Of a stretch of DNA of 64,000 nt, positions 1 to 13,692 are shown piece by piece. Under the pieces are notes generated by a model. That model ran no database searches, was not told the DNA's origin, and saw only the letters and a list, made by a program, of their open reading frames with translations. Positions within the stretch are counted from its first letter, which is position 1. Each line of letters starts with the position of its first letter. The stretch comes from Myripristis murdjan (lineage: Eukaryota; Chordata; Actinopteri; Holocentriformes; Holocentridae): assembly GCF_902150065.1 (NCBI RefSeq), contig NC_043990.1:18044699-18108698 (forward strand), in the 5' to 3' direction. Both the position numbers and the translations under genes were made by a program.

Positions 1-2159
1 AGGAAGGCTGGTCCAGGATTGGTTTTGTTTTAGAGGCCAAAATCCATCAGATGGTCAAGGCATGTGTGGCTCATGATCCCAGACCAGCCCTCAGGTCTGA
101 GAGGCTTGATATTTAATAAACAAGAGTGAAGATATCCCCCGTACACATCATGCACACACAGTTATTGTTGAAGCATGTTACCCACTGCTACACACTGCTA
201 TAGCCCTTATCTCAGCATTCACTTGTATGCAATCACGTGTGAATCAGACACCACTGACTATAGACCATATAGGCTAATATTGTGTGATGTGGTTCAATAT
301 TTTTGTTGAATAAATGTATGAAGATTTGTGGGAAGTGGATAGACATCAGTGATCCAGGCTGAAATGTGCTAGGCCACGCTTCATTTGGCTTTAGTTATAA
401 CATTTTCATGATGCCAGTTGCTGTATTTTCCCAGTTCCGTCAAAATTGGACCAGTGATGTTGCAGTTGGCACTCAAAAGTGGACATGTTGACCTTCATGT
501 AGAGCTCCTCCCTCAGGCCAGTTGAATGTAATTATTTTAAAGGTACATTTTAAAAAATTGGCAAAGGTAATTAAGTGAGGATGTTTAGCATTTAATCTGT
601 TAGTGAGGTGGTTGAATCGGGCCGACAATAAGAACTATGTAGACTCAACCATCAAATTACAAGCTTATTCCATGTTTTTTCTCAGCTGAGCCTGAATGGT
701 TCTTACTTCTGTCGACCGCTGGCAAGTTTGCACCTTTAATACTGAAAAAATGCAAAACTATGCCATCCCTCGACCAAATGGTGTGACAAGACAAATGGTT
801 TTCCAAGTGGTGTATTCAGTCCAGAAAAGTGAACATTATAAAGTAGAGTTTCAAAGTCTGATAGAATAAAGTTCCAACAGCATATCTTGGACATGCTGTT
901 GGAGCTGTTGCACTCATACAAATGTTACCCAAAGAGAAGTTTTTCAAGAACTTGCCATGATTGCTTGTCAGTGCAGCTCAAGAAGTCTCCTCACAACCAT
1001 GCTTCTCCAGAGTGCTATTTTACTTGTTATTTTGGCCCTCTTTGTCAGGGAAAAAAAATGAATTTTTTATATTAATACAGCAAATTTGAAGAAAACATGA
1101 CAGGGCCGATGGAATATTTACAGTGGAAGACTTCATGAGGTTGTCCCTGTGGACAATATAAAATGAATTCATTCCAATAGTATATATTAATAAAAGTATT
1201 TAAAATGTGATAAGAACGCTGCAGGCATGTCACGCTTGTTTGTGAAATCAATTTTTCATAGCAAAATGTCACATTTCTTTGAGTTTTGCAATGCAGATTG
1301 GCTGGGATATTTTGTTGAAATATGCATGGGATTTCTAGGCACTCCCAAGGCAGACAAACTTGATTGGTGAGAGAGGGAAGGAAGATGGATGAAGACTGTC
1401 CAAGGTTGGCTGTCAAGGGACCGAGGGAGGGTTGCAACGTTGCTCTATATCTGCGTGAAATGTTTCCGATCGGAAATGGCAGCTCCCGTATGGATTCGAA
1501 GCGAGACGCAATCTGCATACTAATAAACAAAGTGCACACAGAGGCAGACGGTCGGAGCAGGCGTGTTCACGCACAAGAGGGATACACGCGTGCACTCACA
1601 GAAGCAAACAGAGGTCGAACATAAACACATACGTACGCACACATACGCTTAGATGCTCTAAAACAGATGAAGACATAATCCCTTTCCCTGCAATGAGTCT
1701 TGTTTCATGCCACTCATCCCTAGACATCCCTCCATATTTTGTAAATCAGAGCTCAACAGCCTCGCAGACCCCCGGTTACACTTCATGCCACTCAGCCAGC
1801 TGTAAATTAACTAGCACAGATTAGAGCTCCAGTTCCCCTCTAATAGACCTGCAGGTTTAAGAATGTCCCAACCACATCAAAGAAGCGTCCCCTGCTTACA
1901 CACACACACACACACACACTTGTACACCTACTCTCACCCTTCTTAATTCTGTCAGTATCCAACTTCAATATTCCACCAAATAGGAATACCCTGGGAATGT
2001 GCAGGGTGAGATCTCAGTGAATCCTGGTTCCACCTCATCTCCTTTAGTGAGCGATGGGACTCCATCAGCACCGGGCTGCGCTGGGTCAAATAGCTGCTGA
2101 CAGACCATCATGAAACTATTTCCTCCATTACCCCCCCTCCCTCTCCTCTCTCTCCTTTG

Positions 2160-2400
2160 ACATCTTGGATTCATCTGTCCTTGCTGCTCATCTCTCTCCC
2201 CCCTCTGTGTCACCCGCCCCTGCTTTCTCCTGCAACATCTTGGATTTATCAGTTCATCCGTTGATTCCTTTTCCGCTATCACTCTCTCCCTCTCTCAAAC
2301 GACATCTTGCATTCATCAATCCATCCTTCATGCCCCCACTGTCTTCCTCCCTCCTCTAACATCTTGGATTCATCTTATCCACCCTCACTTCCTCTTGCTG
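2160..2400. repeat. Degenerate minisatellite, four units
   Basis: The word CATCTTGGATTCATC or a close variant recurs at about 2161, 2236, 2303 and 2360. The copies are separated by pyrimidine-rich filler, so the period drifts from about 75 to 57 bp. The units are diverged, suggesting an old tandem duplication. No coding potential is seen. Confidence 0.6.
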
Positions 2401-5400
2401 TCTCTCTCCGTGTCTGTCTCTCTCTCAGATCTACAACAAATGTTTGACCAAGCTGTTCCACACTGTATTATTCAGCGCTGTGTGTGAGCCATCGTCGTCA
2501 GACACGTCTGTCTGACATGATGCATTGGCTCTGTTTAATTATAGAGATGCTGAATAAATATTTACAGATGGCCGATCCGTCTTCTCCCGGCCAGGCCCAC
2601 AAGTGTGATTTATGAACCGTCAGTTACTGTGGAAGAAGTGGCTGTCATTGTTTCTGTATGGAGGCTGGATATAATATACTCAATGTTTGAAACCAGGTTC
2701 CAACTAGATGGTATTAGCTTTCAGCAATTTCAGATCTCAGGCACGCTCAGGCTGACTGTGGGTAAATGGCTACCACTGCAAGGCTGGCTGGAATTTACTG
2801 TGTTCCAACCCTCCTGAGAAAACCTACCAAAGTATTGTGGCTTTGTGCTCTGGGCTTCAGAGACGGGCATGCCCTGTCAGATATAGAGGAGATGGTGCCA
2901 GCGCTGCTATAACTGTGAATGTATTAGCTCTATACTGGTAAGCAAATATGATGGCTGTACACATGCTTGGAGAGCTCTAACATGATGTAAATATTAATGA
3001 CTTGTGGCCAGGCAGTGGTTAAATTAATGATTTCTGAGTCTTTGATAAAATGACCTTTTGGAAATATACACTGAAGAAGCTCCAACTAAAAAGATCCATT
3101 TTGCAGGCTGAAAAGTCATTTTCATCACATTTCACACAATATGATAAATACAAATTCATTGGGTAATGGCTCCATCTTTTAAGAAAAGTGCATCTTTCTG
3201 AAATATATAACTTTTGTCATAGCAAGTGATAACACAACCTGTCATGTCACAAATGTGTTCATTGAAGCACCGCTGCCTCAGCTCCCATAAACTCCAGAAA
3301 AATCCATTTTAATCTTGCTCAGTTCTGCTTTACAAGAGACATTTATATGAGCTCTGAACTGAAGAGAGTTGTATATCAGTGGGTCATGCGTGAGCTCTAG
3401 CCCTGCCACAGGTAAGGAAGTACAGTAAATATAAGTGAAGTATTTCACTTCAGAACTCACCGCAGGGCTTCAGCATTTTTTAATGCTCTCCTTTTATTGT
3501 AAGAAACAGTCTGTCTGTGCGCACATGTGCAAGAAAGTCCATTTGCACAAGTAACTGTATGCGCTCACCGGTGTGCATTCCCATGAGTGCATGTGTGTGC
3601 GTTTGTGTGCTTGCATATGTGTGTGTGTGCGTGTGTGCCTGGTGGTGCTCCACTCCACTGCCATCTGGTATCTGGTCAGCCTAGCTAGCCTCTGGAGGGC
3701 ACCTGGCTAGCAGCTTGCTCACCTGGCTCTGCTAGCCCCTGCCAGCCAACACACCTGGCCTGTACATACGAAAAGGGAACAGATTGCACAATGCAGGTAG
3801 AAGTCATAAAAAGTCATAAAATGTACAAGATGTACTAAAGAGACACAAATATACAAGATATAGTCACTGTTTGGTTTAACTTGCTACAAAAAGTACAAAG
3901 GACTGTGATTCTGGTGAAACCTTGAGAAAACGGTTTGTTTTTTAAGGGAACAACATCAGAGATGGCCTTACTGTAAAAATGTTAATTCTCACACACCAGA
4001 TATATAACACACATTTGCAGCCACCAGACAGATCGTGGTGCTTTGAGGAACATGAAAGAGAGACTGTTTTTATGCAAATATAACTCTTATCATTGTGTTT
4101 AATGGTATTCAGGCATTCTTCATTAGGTGAGAGACTGATTTTTACTCATATGAGAATATACTACTAATATACAACGTGGACTTCTGCTGAATTGGTCCCT
4201 GCCAGCTTGTGCCACTCTGTGCCAGCCTGTTCACTTGGCAAATGATGGCACTTCCTTCCTGCACATTGTCCTCTGCTATCAATTACACTCTCCTCTCCCT
4301 GCAAGAAGAGTGCTCTTTGCACCCCGTCACACATACACACACATGCTTATGTGCACACACACGACGGACGCAGAGGGACAGACACCTGCAGAGTGTTTGT
4401 CACCTCTTCTGTTGGCATCTGCGACCGCACGGCATTGTGGGAGAGACGGCCATCTGTTGTCGGCAAGGCTGGATTGGAAGGGGCAAGCAGGCACAGTGCA
4501 TCATGCTGCTCTTTTCTGTTGCTCTGTGCTGTGTGAAGTGTTGTGCTGTTGTTTTTGTTGTCTTCAGCTCTACTGGTGTTACTCAGCTACAATACAGTAA
4601 CAGGGAAAAGTAAACTCAAATTCACATGAAATATGCTGAATGATTTCGTACAATAGCTGCTGATATACTCAGTAAAAGATAATGCTGCCTTCTCAAGATC
4701 ACCTACAACAGCTTTTGCAGTAAGATGCTTTATGGTGTTTTGTTCGGTCATTATGCAAACATTTAATGCGCCATACAGACATATTTCGGGATTCAGTCTT
4801 CCATGCTCTAATTGTCCTGGAAAGGTTTGCCCGTTCTCTCTGTGCACTATGAATGCTCATCACATAGGCAGACATGACGGTGGCTGGAAAGTTTCTTCAA
4901 TAAACCTTGGCCAAGTTACAGTAGCTTCCCATGGATTCACAGCAGCATTTTATCATTCTGTGCACAGACATACTGAACATTTTTCTCTACCTTTGCTGCT
5001 GAAGCCTATACATGTGGAACCTCTGCCTTGCTTGTATCCAGGTAGAGCTGAATAGGGAATTGAGGTAAGAAAAAAAAATTATGGTATGGAAAAAATGTGG
5101 AGTGAACTGAAGGCTGCTGCCAGTTTGATTTCTCAGTGGTACACACAAGGGAGTGTAACACTATATATGCACGCAGGCAGAGCATCTGTATCTGTAGCCT
5201 TTATATCAATATTCACGCTCAAATATTGTGCTGGTGAAATTCATTTATGTCATGTTCAATTTTCATGCTTACATAAGCAAGCATGCTGGATATGGCAAAC
5301 ACCTTACCAGACAAACAATAGAGGGTGCAAGAATATGGCTGAGCCACAAGAGACGAATCATACCTTTTTTACCTTTAGCACATTGTGAAACAATTGAAAT

Positions 5401-7239
5401 TCACAGTTTGATGAGATACAGTATATGGCATACACTTGTACATACATAGTCAAGTATGCAACTATAACATATATATTTATATCATCTGAGTTTTTTTCAC
5501 AGAAGCTAACTGCTACTTTCTGAATAAGGGGATATTTTACACAAATACATTTACATTTGCTAAAGAAATCCAGCATCAGTAGACATGTTGCTTTAGAGCA
5601 TGTGCCTGGTATCTTCAGCCATTACAGGAAACATGAAGAGAGTGAAAACACTTGAAAATGATCGCATAGACCAATAATATGGATGTGAGGAGTCGTCTTC
5701 AGATAACAGGAATATTAACCCACATGTTCCTGAAGGACATTCATTTGTCCAATCATTGGTTGGCTGCTTGGTTGAGCCGTGGGTCTGCTCATCCAGCCGG
5801 CCAGCACATCGGAGACAGATGTTCGGCCAGCCAAGCCTGCAGCGCCACAGGCGCTGTGTGTTCTAGAAAAACCCGGAGACCAGATGCTGCTACCTGGTGT
5901 CCCACCCGCTTGCCACTCAGTAATACTGGGCATGCTCCAACGGCAGTCACATGACCCCAAACTGGGTTTCAAGCTTGTCTGCCGTCAATCACATTGATGA
6001 TGGAGTAGGAGCCGGGACTGAAAGACTTCACAGGGTTGACTCAGCGGGCTTGCCACTGTGCATTTGACAGGCTGAATTCATATGCCAGATTGTTTTGATT
6101 TATAAATCAAATTATGTAGCTTATGTGAAAATGTGAAATATTCAGGTGCATACGAATCAGAGGATATGCAAACATTCAAATTAATGGGTCAGCTGCAGTG
6201 TAATGGATAATAGAAAAGTTCAATACAAAAGCAGCATGATTCATAAAGAGCTGTTCTGGGAAAATGACAGCAGCCAATCGAAACATCACAGAATACAACA
6301 TGCACCCCACAGAGTGACACATGTGATGTGACATCAAAAAGATACACTGTAGCATCCATGACTTCATCAGCTTTATGTTGCCGCCAATGCTGTTGCCTGC
6401 ATAAGCGCTCATTCTCTGCCCCAACAAACAGAAGCACAGATCCTTCATGCCTTTACATGGCCCTTGTTATTACTGCACCACAAGAAAAAAATCGAAGAGA
6501 TTCACAGATACTCGAGATTAAAGATTTATTTGTTCTTTTGAAGTTCCAGCTATGTTTTGTCTTATTTCTGCAACAACGGCAGGGTGGTAATCTTGTTGTT
6601 GCAGTGTGGCTGGTGCTGACCCAGAACTGCCAGAGAGAGCATGCCTGTGCGACGGCCAGCCTCCCATCTAAAAACTCCTCTAATGAGGAATGGCTCAGTA
6701 ATGACATTCCTTGTAACCTCAAAAGACCAGCTGTTATTTATGTGCATTACTGTGAAGAGAAAAAGGAAAAGGAAAGCCGTTGTGTTAGACTGGTATGGAA
6801 GAAGTGATTTGTTTTGTAGCTTTTTTGGACGCATCTTTACACGACCCACTGCACTTCAAGTCTAGTTCGTCTAAACATTTTCTCTCACCTTTAAGTCTAC
6901 ATCAAGGAGGCTCTTTTATTGAACTGATGAAGAGATAGTACATTTGTTGTCTTGTTCAGTCTCCGCCATCTCCCTTTTCTCTCGATACGCATCAATGGGT
7001 GGGAGGCGTCTTTCACCTTTTCTCATATGTGGTTACACTTATTAGTTTTAATAGTCACACATCTGTTGTTACACTCTGATCTGATGCTTAGATTTCAGTT
7101 AAGCTTTGAATTCCAATGACGGCTCATTGTTCTTGCTTTTATTAGGTGCACTATCTCTTAGATTCATCGGGCATATCTCAATGTGTTGTGCATCAGTGGA
7201 TCTCTTGCCCCGTCCACCTGGGAGCCAGCAGAGAATCAT

Positions 7240-7254
7240 ACTGCCCTCTAGTGT
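7240..7254 (-). promoter_or_regulatory. CTCF-like motif
   Basis: On the minus strand the bases read ACACTAGAGGGCAGT, matching the CTCF core consensus at about 14 of 15 positions. It lies in a complex, non-repeat block (7140-7600) of the left intergenic region. Occupancy is inferred from the motif alone. Confidence 0.4.
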
Positions 7255-10200
7255 CCGGCACCATTAGCAGCACAACAGAATTGATTGTACAGCCATCACA
7301 CAGACAATACCCTGGTACTCTGCCAGTGGCTCGATACCAAGATCTGTCATGGGCAGCGATGCGAGACAATAGATTCCACTGATTGGAGTGGTGTACACTC
7401 CCGGCTATGACACTGGCCCACCGCTTACTATCGAATGGCTGTTTTTCTCCCTCTCCAGTCACAAGGCCTCTAATACAGCAATCAATGCTACTCATGTTAA
7501 TAGCACCACTTCTGCTGCCCAAGGGGAGGAGAGGAGAGGAGAAATCAGGGTGAGCCAGAGTCAAGCCATTTTTCTGAGGTGAAGACTGCAATCATGGAAT
7601 TGTGGGACCTCTGAAAATGAGAGACTAAACGTGCTACAGTGCTGCAGTGGGGAAACCACGGTGGACAGTGTTTGTAATTGGAATGTGAGTGGCATGTGTT
7701 CGTTTTAGGGTAATGATAATGAAAAACTGGTAGAACACAGGCCCAATAAGGTGTAGGCTGTTGGGAAATATACGAGCAGTGAATAAACTGCCCACTGCTC
7801 TCCATTTGTTGCGACTTTTACCAGCGTTTCAAGTGCAGTGCCCTGGACAGGGTGTGAACAGCAACACCATGCATGTCCTTTAATAGCAAATACCCAGGCA
7901 AGCCAAGTGGCAGTCAATCCATAATTACAAATTACAGAAAACACTTCAGAGTTTCAGAGGAAATGCAATAACACCACCCTATGGTTTTGTTCATGAATAC
8001 CTAATTCCTTTATTTTTTTTGATACCAATATACAACTCTGAATTAATTAAAATGTTTATATTTAAATACTTCAAGTCCTACTGGCCAAAATGCTGATCTT
8101 GACATGAGACAGGCTGGTGATGAGCATGAGACTTCCTCCAATGCAAAAGATCATTGTTGAATTATTTTGTGTTTCTCTAGCTTATTTTTTTCTGATTGTC
8201 TGGTCTAGTGTGATGGAGTGATATTACAAGGTAGAATACATTTTTCTGATCCACTGGTTAACGTGGCGATATTTATGAATGAAAATGTTGGGCCCTGTTT
8301 TTGCATTTCTCAAAAAACTATGAAATGTTCTTTACATGTGTAATAGATAGTTGATTGCATGCCACCTGGGCGTTTGCTGCTTAAGGAAATGCATGGCTTT
8401 GCTCTTCACATCCTAATGAAGGCGTTACAGCTGAAATTTCACAGCAATAAAAGTCACAGCAAGTATGGAGCTGTGTGTGTGGCTTATTCAGTTCTATCTG
8501 AGTAATAATTTAGATAAAAACTGAAATTGGAAAATCATCAAAGCATGTAATAAAGCCATTAGTCGCAAACGGAAGTGTGAGATTACAGCGAGGAGGCGTA
8601 GATGACAAAAGAAAAGCATTCTGATGCTGCAACATTTAGACTCTATGATACAGACTCTGTGATACAAAGAGTGGGATTTATAATAACTCAAAGACACAAT
8701 CAAAGCAGTCCACAGCTGAACATGGCCTTCAGTGACAAGCAGGTCTCAAACACATATACACTGCATTTTCACCTCAGACTGTGCAGGCTATTGGCCAATT
8801 ACAACGTCTGCCATCAGCAAAATGATGTAAAGCACCATGGACTCTCATCTTTTTATCACCATCTCACACTGAATTGTATAGCCAAGGATTCAGCCGGTAA
8901 AGTACAGCCAAATGATTAAGTTTCTATGTATCACATCCATTAGAATAAAAGCTTCCTTCCAGCATCCTGTACTATTTTTTCTCCAGGTAACATATAACTT
9001 ACCTAGCTAGTCCAAAGATACAGTAAGACCTCAAGCAGCCCGAGGCTCCTTTTAAGACATTCTAAGTGAGTGTTGCCAATGACAAGACAGACTAAATACC
9101 CCCTAACAAATGATACGATACTGCAGAACGCGCTTTAACAAAAGAGGTATGTAATGAACCCAAGGTGCCTTCTTCCCAATATATCATCCTGAGTGAATTT
9201 GCCAACATCACTCTCCTTACCTCCAAGCACGGTAAATGAGAATTTATGCACCTGCTACTTTATCATTCTTTACTTTTTTCACCCCCATGAGGTAGCCATG
9301 CCATGTGAGACAGATATTTCCACCAAAGGCAATATCCTCTCACAGTAATTATATCAGAGCTAGAGAATGGCTCATTAACATATGCTAGGCATGTCAGGAA
9401 TTTACAAGTGCCTTTTGTAGATGCCTCTCGTCAGTGTGCTGCTCCTATCCGTATGGTGTCTCCTTTGAGGACGCTACCTCCTCATTTCCATAAACGTCAA
9501 TCAAGCTGTGAATGGTTTTTATAAATATTCTGTACAAAAACACAGTGCTCTCTGAATATGGCAATCATAAGGGACGGTTCAGTGATATGGAAAGAGTGTG
9601 CGTACGCATGTGGGTGTGGGTGTGGGTGTGTGTGTGTATGTGTGTGTTTTGCGAGACGACTTGAGGAAAACAAAGGGATGAGGGCAAAGCTATCTTGATG
9701 AAGTGCCATCAATGCAGAGTGGGTGGAGTGATTGTATTTGCGTTTGTGCACGTGTGTAGGTGTGTGTGTGTTTCTGTGTGTATGCAGGGAGGGAGGGGCG
9801 TATGTGAATGTGTGCACACAGGCATAAAGCCCAACACCAGACTGACTAACAGACAGGGCCCGGGGCCACTGAGCTAGTGGCAGGCCCCGCTGCTGCTGTT
9901 CCTCCGCTGCTTCAGGACCCAACATCTGCTGCCTGGAAGAAGATATGTTCTGATGTGCTGGCCTTTCACCCTCTCCCATTATCGTGGTGCAAGCACAAAG
10001 CAATGACCTATTTATAAACTGCGGGTACATATGCACACCTCAAAACCCTTTTTTTTTTGCATGTCCACTGTGATATCATTATGTAAATTAAGTCAGTATG
10101 TAGTGAGGTTATGTATCATTAATGGAAAACTCTACCCCAGAACAAAATGGTGTCTGAATAGTTTTTGTTATGTAAATTAAGTCTTAAAAACGTGTTAATG

Positions 10201-11607
10201 TAGATTTGTGAACATTAAATTCTCTTCCAGAGCCAGAGGCAGCAGAGCAAAGAATGTGGTGATGTAACCAAGCAACATTTCCTTGAGTTGTTCTATTTAT
10301 AATGAGAGAAGCCAACTTTGTGAACAATATGTCAGTACCCAGTGTGATTACTTAGGGATATTGTTACATTTTCTAGTTCACAGCACTGTCTGCACAAATG
10401 TGAAAGCATGTGGGTGTAAAAATGCAAACACTCTGTCACTGTCAGTGCAAAAGGTTTCAGCAAGTGTCATTTGATGGCATTGCAGATCACAGGTCTCTCA
10501 CAAAACCTGCTCCTGTTGACAAATATTCATAAGTGTTAAAAAAGATATATGTGTTCTCGGATGTGCAGACCTTTATTTTAGGTATAAGCAGGTATAGGCC
10601 AAAGTATATTTTGGTGACACGTCATAGAGCCTACATTGGAAGTCAACTTTAAACTCATGTTATGGCAAGCAGCATGCCTCCAAGTCTGTGTCTTGCTCTC
10701 CAAGGCACCAGATCAGATGGCAGTGTGCCCCACTGGCCCTGCCTGTGTCTCTTTGTCTGCCTGACCCCCAGGCTTGCCTGCTCCATGCCAACGAGCCCAA
10801 GACAGACTGGTGTGGTGTTTAGTTCCACCACATTGGCTGAAGGCTTGGCTGGTTGCCCTCAGGCTCTAGCTGATGACAAACTAACTGAGCTGATTGCAAA
10901 GGAATTTAGCTTAGCTAAAAACACATTCATTTAAAGCAGATGGCTCCCTTGCTAAGGTTGTTCAGTGCAGTGAGTGTTTCGCAGCTTTTAAACCGAGTGT
11001 CTAAAAACAAATAAAGCAAGTGGAAATAACTAAAAGTAATATAAAAGTATGGATCCATTAGTTGGACATGAAAAGTGTCATAACAGGAGTTTGCCAGACA
11101 CACCACAAAGTGAGGCAGAGGAAGACAAAGAGAAAAAAGTCACTTTGTGTTTCAATGAGTCCAGTCTTTTTTGCCCCAGTAAATGTCATTACAATGACTG
11201 AAGACCCAATGTCCATTTCCATCAGCGACCACTCTTTTTATCTCTTTCTCATTCATTGTCATTGCCTTTTCCCTTTAAGTGCACTTTCGCCCACACCACT
11301 TGGAAATTGATTGAAACAAAATGTCACAATTATGCCCTGTAGCTCACCGCTTCAATTATTCATCAATTAGGGGCTAGGCTCCTTTTTTTCTCTCCTCTGA
11401 GCTGATTTTTCATTCAGTTTGCTCGAGATGTATGGCTCCCCTGCTGTTAACCAGTCCAAAGTCATTAGTTTCTGGGTTTGCAATTAAACCTAATGCATTA
11501 TGTATGAGGCTCCGACTCGGTAGACACACGCAGCAGCGGCCGCAGCATCTAGTGAACGAGCTAGCAAGCTCTGGAGGCGTGGATGGGAAATTAATTTGCT
11601 AGAAATG

Positions 11608-11610
<3 letters not shown>

Positions 11611-11644
<34 letters not shown>

Positions 11645-11659
11645 TCTCTCTCTCTCTCT
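11611..11659. repeat. (TC)n microsatellite
   Basis: Nearly uninterrupted TC dinucleotide tract with one extra C at 11641. It sits at the edge of an AT-rich, complex block (11280-11600) that is a candidate conserved non-coding element. Confidence 0.95.
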
Positions 11660-12244
11660 GGCAGGTTAGAACAGATGCCACTGGCTGGAGATGGAGATGG
11701 GGCAGCTAAGGAGCCTTCATGCAGCTTGATCAGCACTGATGAGGGAATAGGATCCCATTAGATATACACAACCAGAACATGTGTAGGAGCTATATATAAG
11801 TTAATTTTTCACGCAAGAATGTCTGGAATTTTTTGCTTCATGTGCCTTTAATGAACCTATACATTTAAAAAAAAAATGTAACAGAGGGTGAGATCAAATG
11901 AAAAGCCCTTATTTGCTGTTTGTAGAAAACACCCCAGTTGCTGCAAGACAGATTCGAAAGCTTCATGTTGAACACACATGGTGAAATCCTGCCTGTTATA
12001 ACTCACTTGACTGCACCAACCTATGGGACAAAACAGCAAATCATTACATCCAAACAAAGTGTGTGCAGAGGCATAATGAGTAACTGCCATGTTGTACATA
12101 CATAACATACGTGTGTGTGTGTGTGTGTGTGTGTGTGTAAGTATGGCACACCACAATGTAAAATAGTGTAAATGTCATAAATAATAGCCTGTGTTAAGAA
12201 CTGCAACAGGCACAAGTGAACAATAAAATTTTCACTGATCATCT

Positions 12245-12259
12245 GCTGCCACCTGGTGA
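12245..12259 (-). promoter_or_regulatory. CTCF-like motif beside LRRC69 3' end
   Basis: The minus strand reads TCACCAGGTGGCAGC, matching the CTCF core at about 14 of 15 positions. It is about 260 bp past the LRRC69 stop codon. It has the same orientation as the motifs at 7240, 15732 and 21017. Binding is inferred only. Confidence 0.4.
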
Positions 12260-12416
12260 AAAAAGAGTGCAACGACATCTAAGGAACGTTTGAAGGACAA
12301 TATTGGCAACTGGCAATATTGGCAATGTTATTTTCTGCAGAATGCAATACAAACCTCATAGTGTTACCCTACTTATATAAATCTACAACTCTACTGTTGA
12401 ATTTGTGTATTGATAC

Positions 12417-12422
<6 letters not shown>

Positions 12423-12453
<31 letters not shown>
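12423..12453. repeat. Poly(A) tract, 31 nt
   Basis: Uninterrupted A run on the plus strand just beyond the 3' end of LRRC69 (a poly(T) in the LRRC69 sense). No target-site duplication or retrocopy body was recognised next to it. Confidence 0.9.
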
Positions 12454-12454
<1 letters not shown>

Positions 12455-12519
12455 AAGTAAGAAGAGCTTGTGGTTGAGAGCAGAGATCATGGACGGTGCT
12501 ATTTTTAATGTGTTCATAT

Positions 12520-13635
12520 TTATCTTGAAGCAATACCATAGAAGGAGTGCCCAGCTCTGTTGAAGCACTTGTATGAACAGAGGAGGGCGCGCACTGGGAC
12601 CGTCAGACAGCTCTTCATCTTCATGTCCTGAAACACACAAATACCCTCTCTGATTATCTTACCCCTGTCCTCTGTTTTGATGGTACTGATGCAGTGAATT
12701 ATTCTTTTTTCAGGGATCGGTTAATTGGAGTTTGGTTGATAAATTTAAAGAAAATCTTTTTAGGTACCATGTAATGCAATACACTACCTTCCTGAGGTTG
12801 ATGAAGTGCACACACTCCAGCCAGGTGTTGAGAAAGGGGGCCTGGCAGAGGGCACAGCAGCCCCTGTTGGCCAGCATGGCAGTGAGGCAGGGGAAATGGG
12901 GAAGCATCCTGTGGACCACAGAGTATTTGTTCCTGTCCTGCAGCAAGACAAATCTGGCAACCAGTTCCTGGGAACACAGAGAGGACACAGTGTACAGGAG
13001 AAGAAATATACATGATTACAAATTGTAATTGTTATGAGCCAGAGATCACCGCAGAGCTGTTTTGTATGATAAGTCTTACCTAAAGTAAGCTGTTAAGTGC
13101 TTTTCTGTCTGCAAGCAACATGTAGTGAATGGGATATTTATGAACTCATAACAAACTACACCAATTTACCTGTTAACCAATGTATTGGGCCAATATCTGT
13201 CTTTTTCTGAATATGGGATATCAATATTTCCAGTCCGTCTTTCTCCAGTGTGACTACTGGTCATTCTACTATTCACTAGATATTAAACATCTAGCTTAGA
13301 TATTTAATATTGTTTCACTAACTCTCTCTCATCTCTTTAGTTTGCATTTGCAATATTTTTTTGTTCATTTTTCAATTTGTTTCTTCAAACAATTCACTAA
13401 CAACAGTTTTCTTTTATTGAATTTTTTATTGAATGTCAGAACAAAATATTGCCTATTGAAATCATTATTGGTCATAATAAAATTAATAAACATTTGCTCT
13501 GCATCTGATGAAGGCTCTTGGGGCTGAAATGCATTGGATCAGCAGCCAAGTTCTTTAAATGTACTTAGCCATGTGATAATAAAGGCTTTACCTGTTAAGA
13601 AACTATTGAAAGAATGAAGAAAGATGTGAGGAGGG

Positions 13636-13692
<57 letters not shown>

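Larger units (their letters stand above)
1..12519. other. Intergenic region left of LRRC69, no gene recognised
   Basis: About 12.5 kb in which no open reading frame resembles a known protein and no chain of exons could be built. The longer open frames (for example 1072-1539, 6328-6807 and 9497-10036) lack recognisable domains, and the last runs through CA repeats. The stretch holds CA/GT microsatellites (1898-1919, about 3600-3640, 9610-9650, 12111-12138), a (TC)n tract at 11611-11659, a degenerate minisatellite at 2160-2400, and several complex, non-repetitive blocks (about 5750-6070, 7140-7600, 9040-9480, 11280-11600) that could be regulatory. In human the gene beyond LRRC69 is SLC26A7; no exon of it is visible here. 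Confidence 0.7.

Noticed and set aside
1072-1539. 155-codon open frame on the minus strand
   Set aside because: No recognisable domain, no homologue recalled, and overlapping open frames on the other strand; likely chance.
2160-2400. Regularly spaced repeats as a CRISPR-like array
   Set aside because: Units are diverged, spacing varies from 57 to 75 bp, and the genome is vertebrate; it is a decayed minisatellite.
6328-6807. 159-codon open frame on the plus strand
   Set aside because: Composition is not protein-like, several competing frames overlap it, and no splice or domain signal supports it.
9497-10036. 179-codon open frame on the minus strand
   Set aside because: It runs through CA/GT repeats that give His-Thr runs, has no known domain and no exon context.
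10662-10934. 90-codon open frame, leucine- and proline-containing, in the left gap
   Set aside because: No known domain, no exon partners, and low support compared with the real genes.
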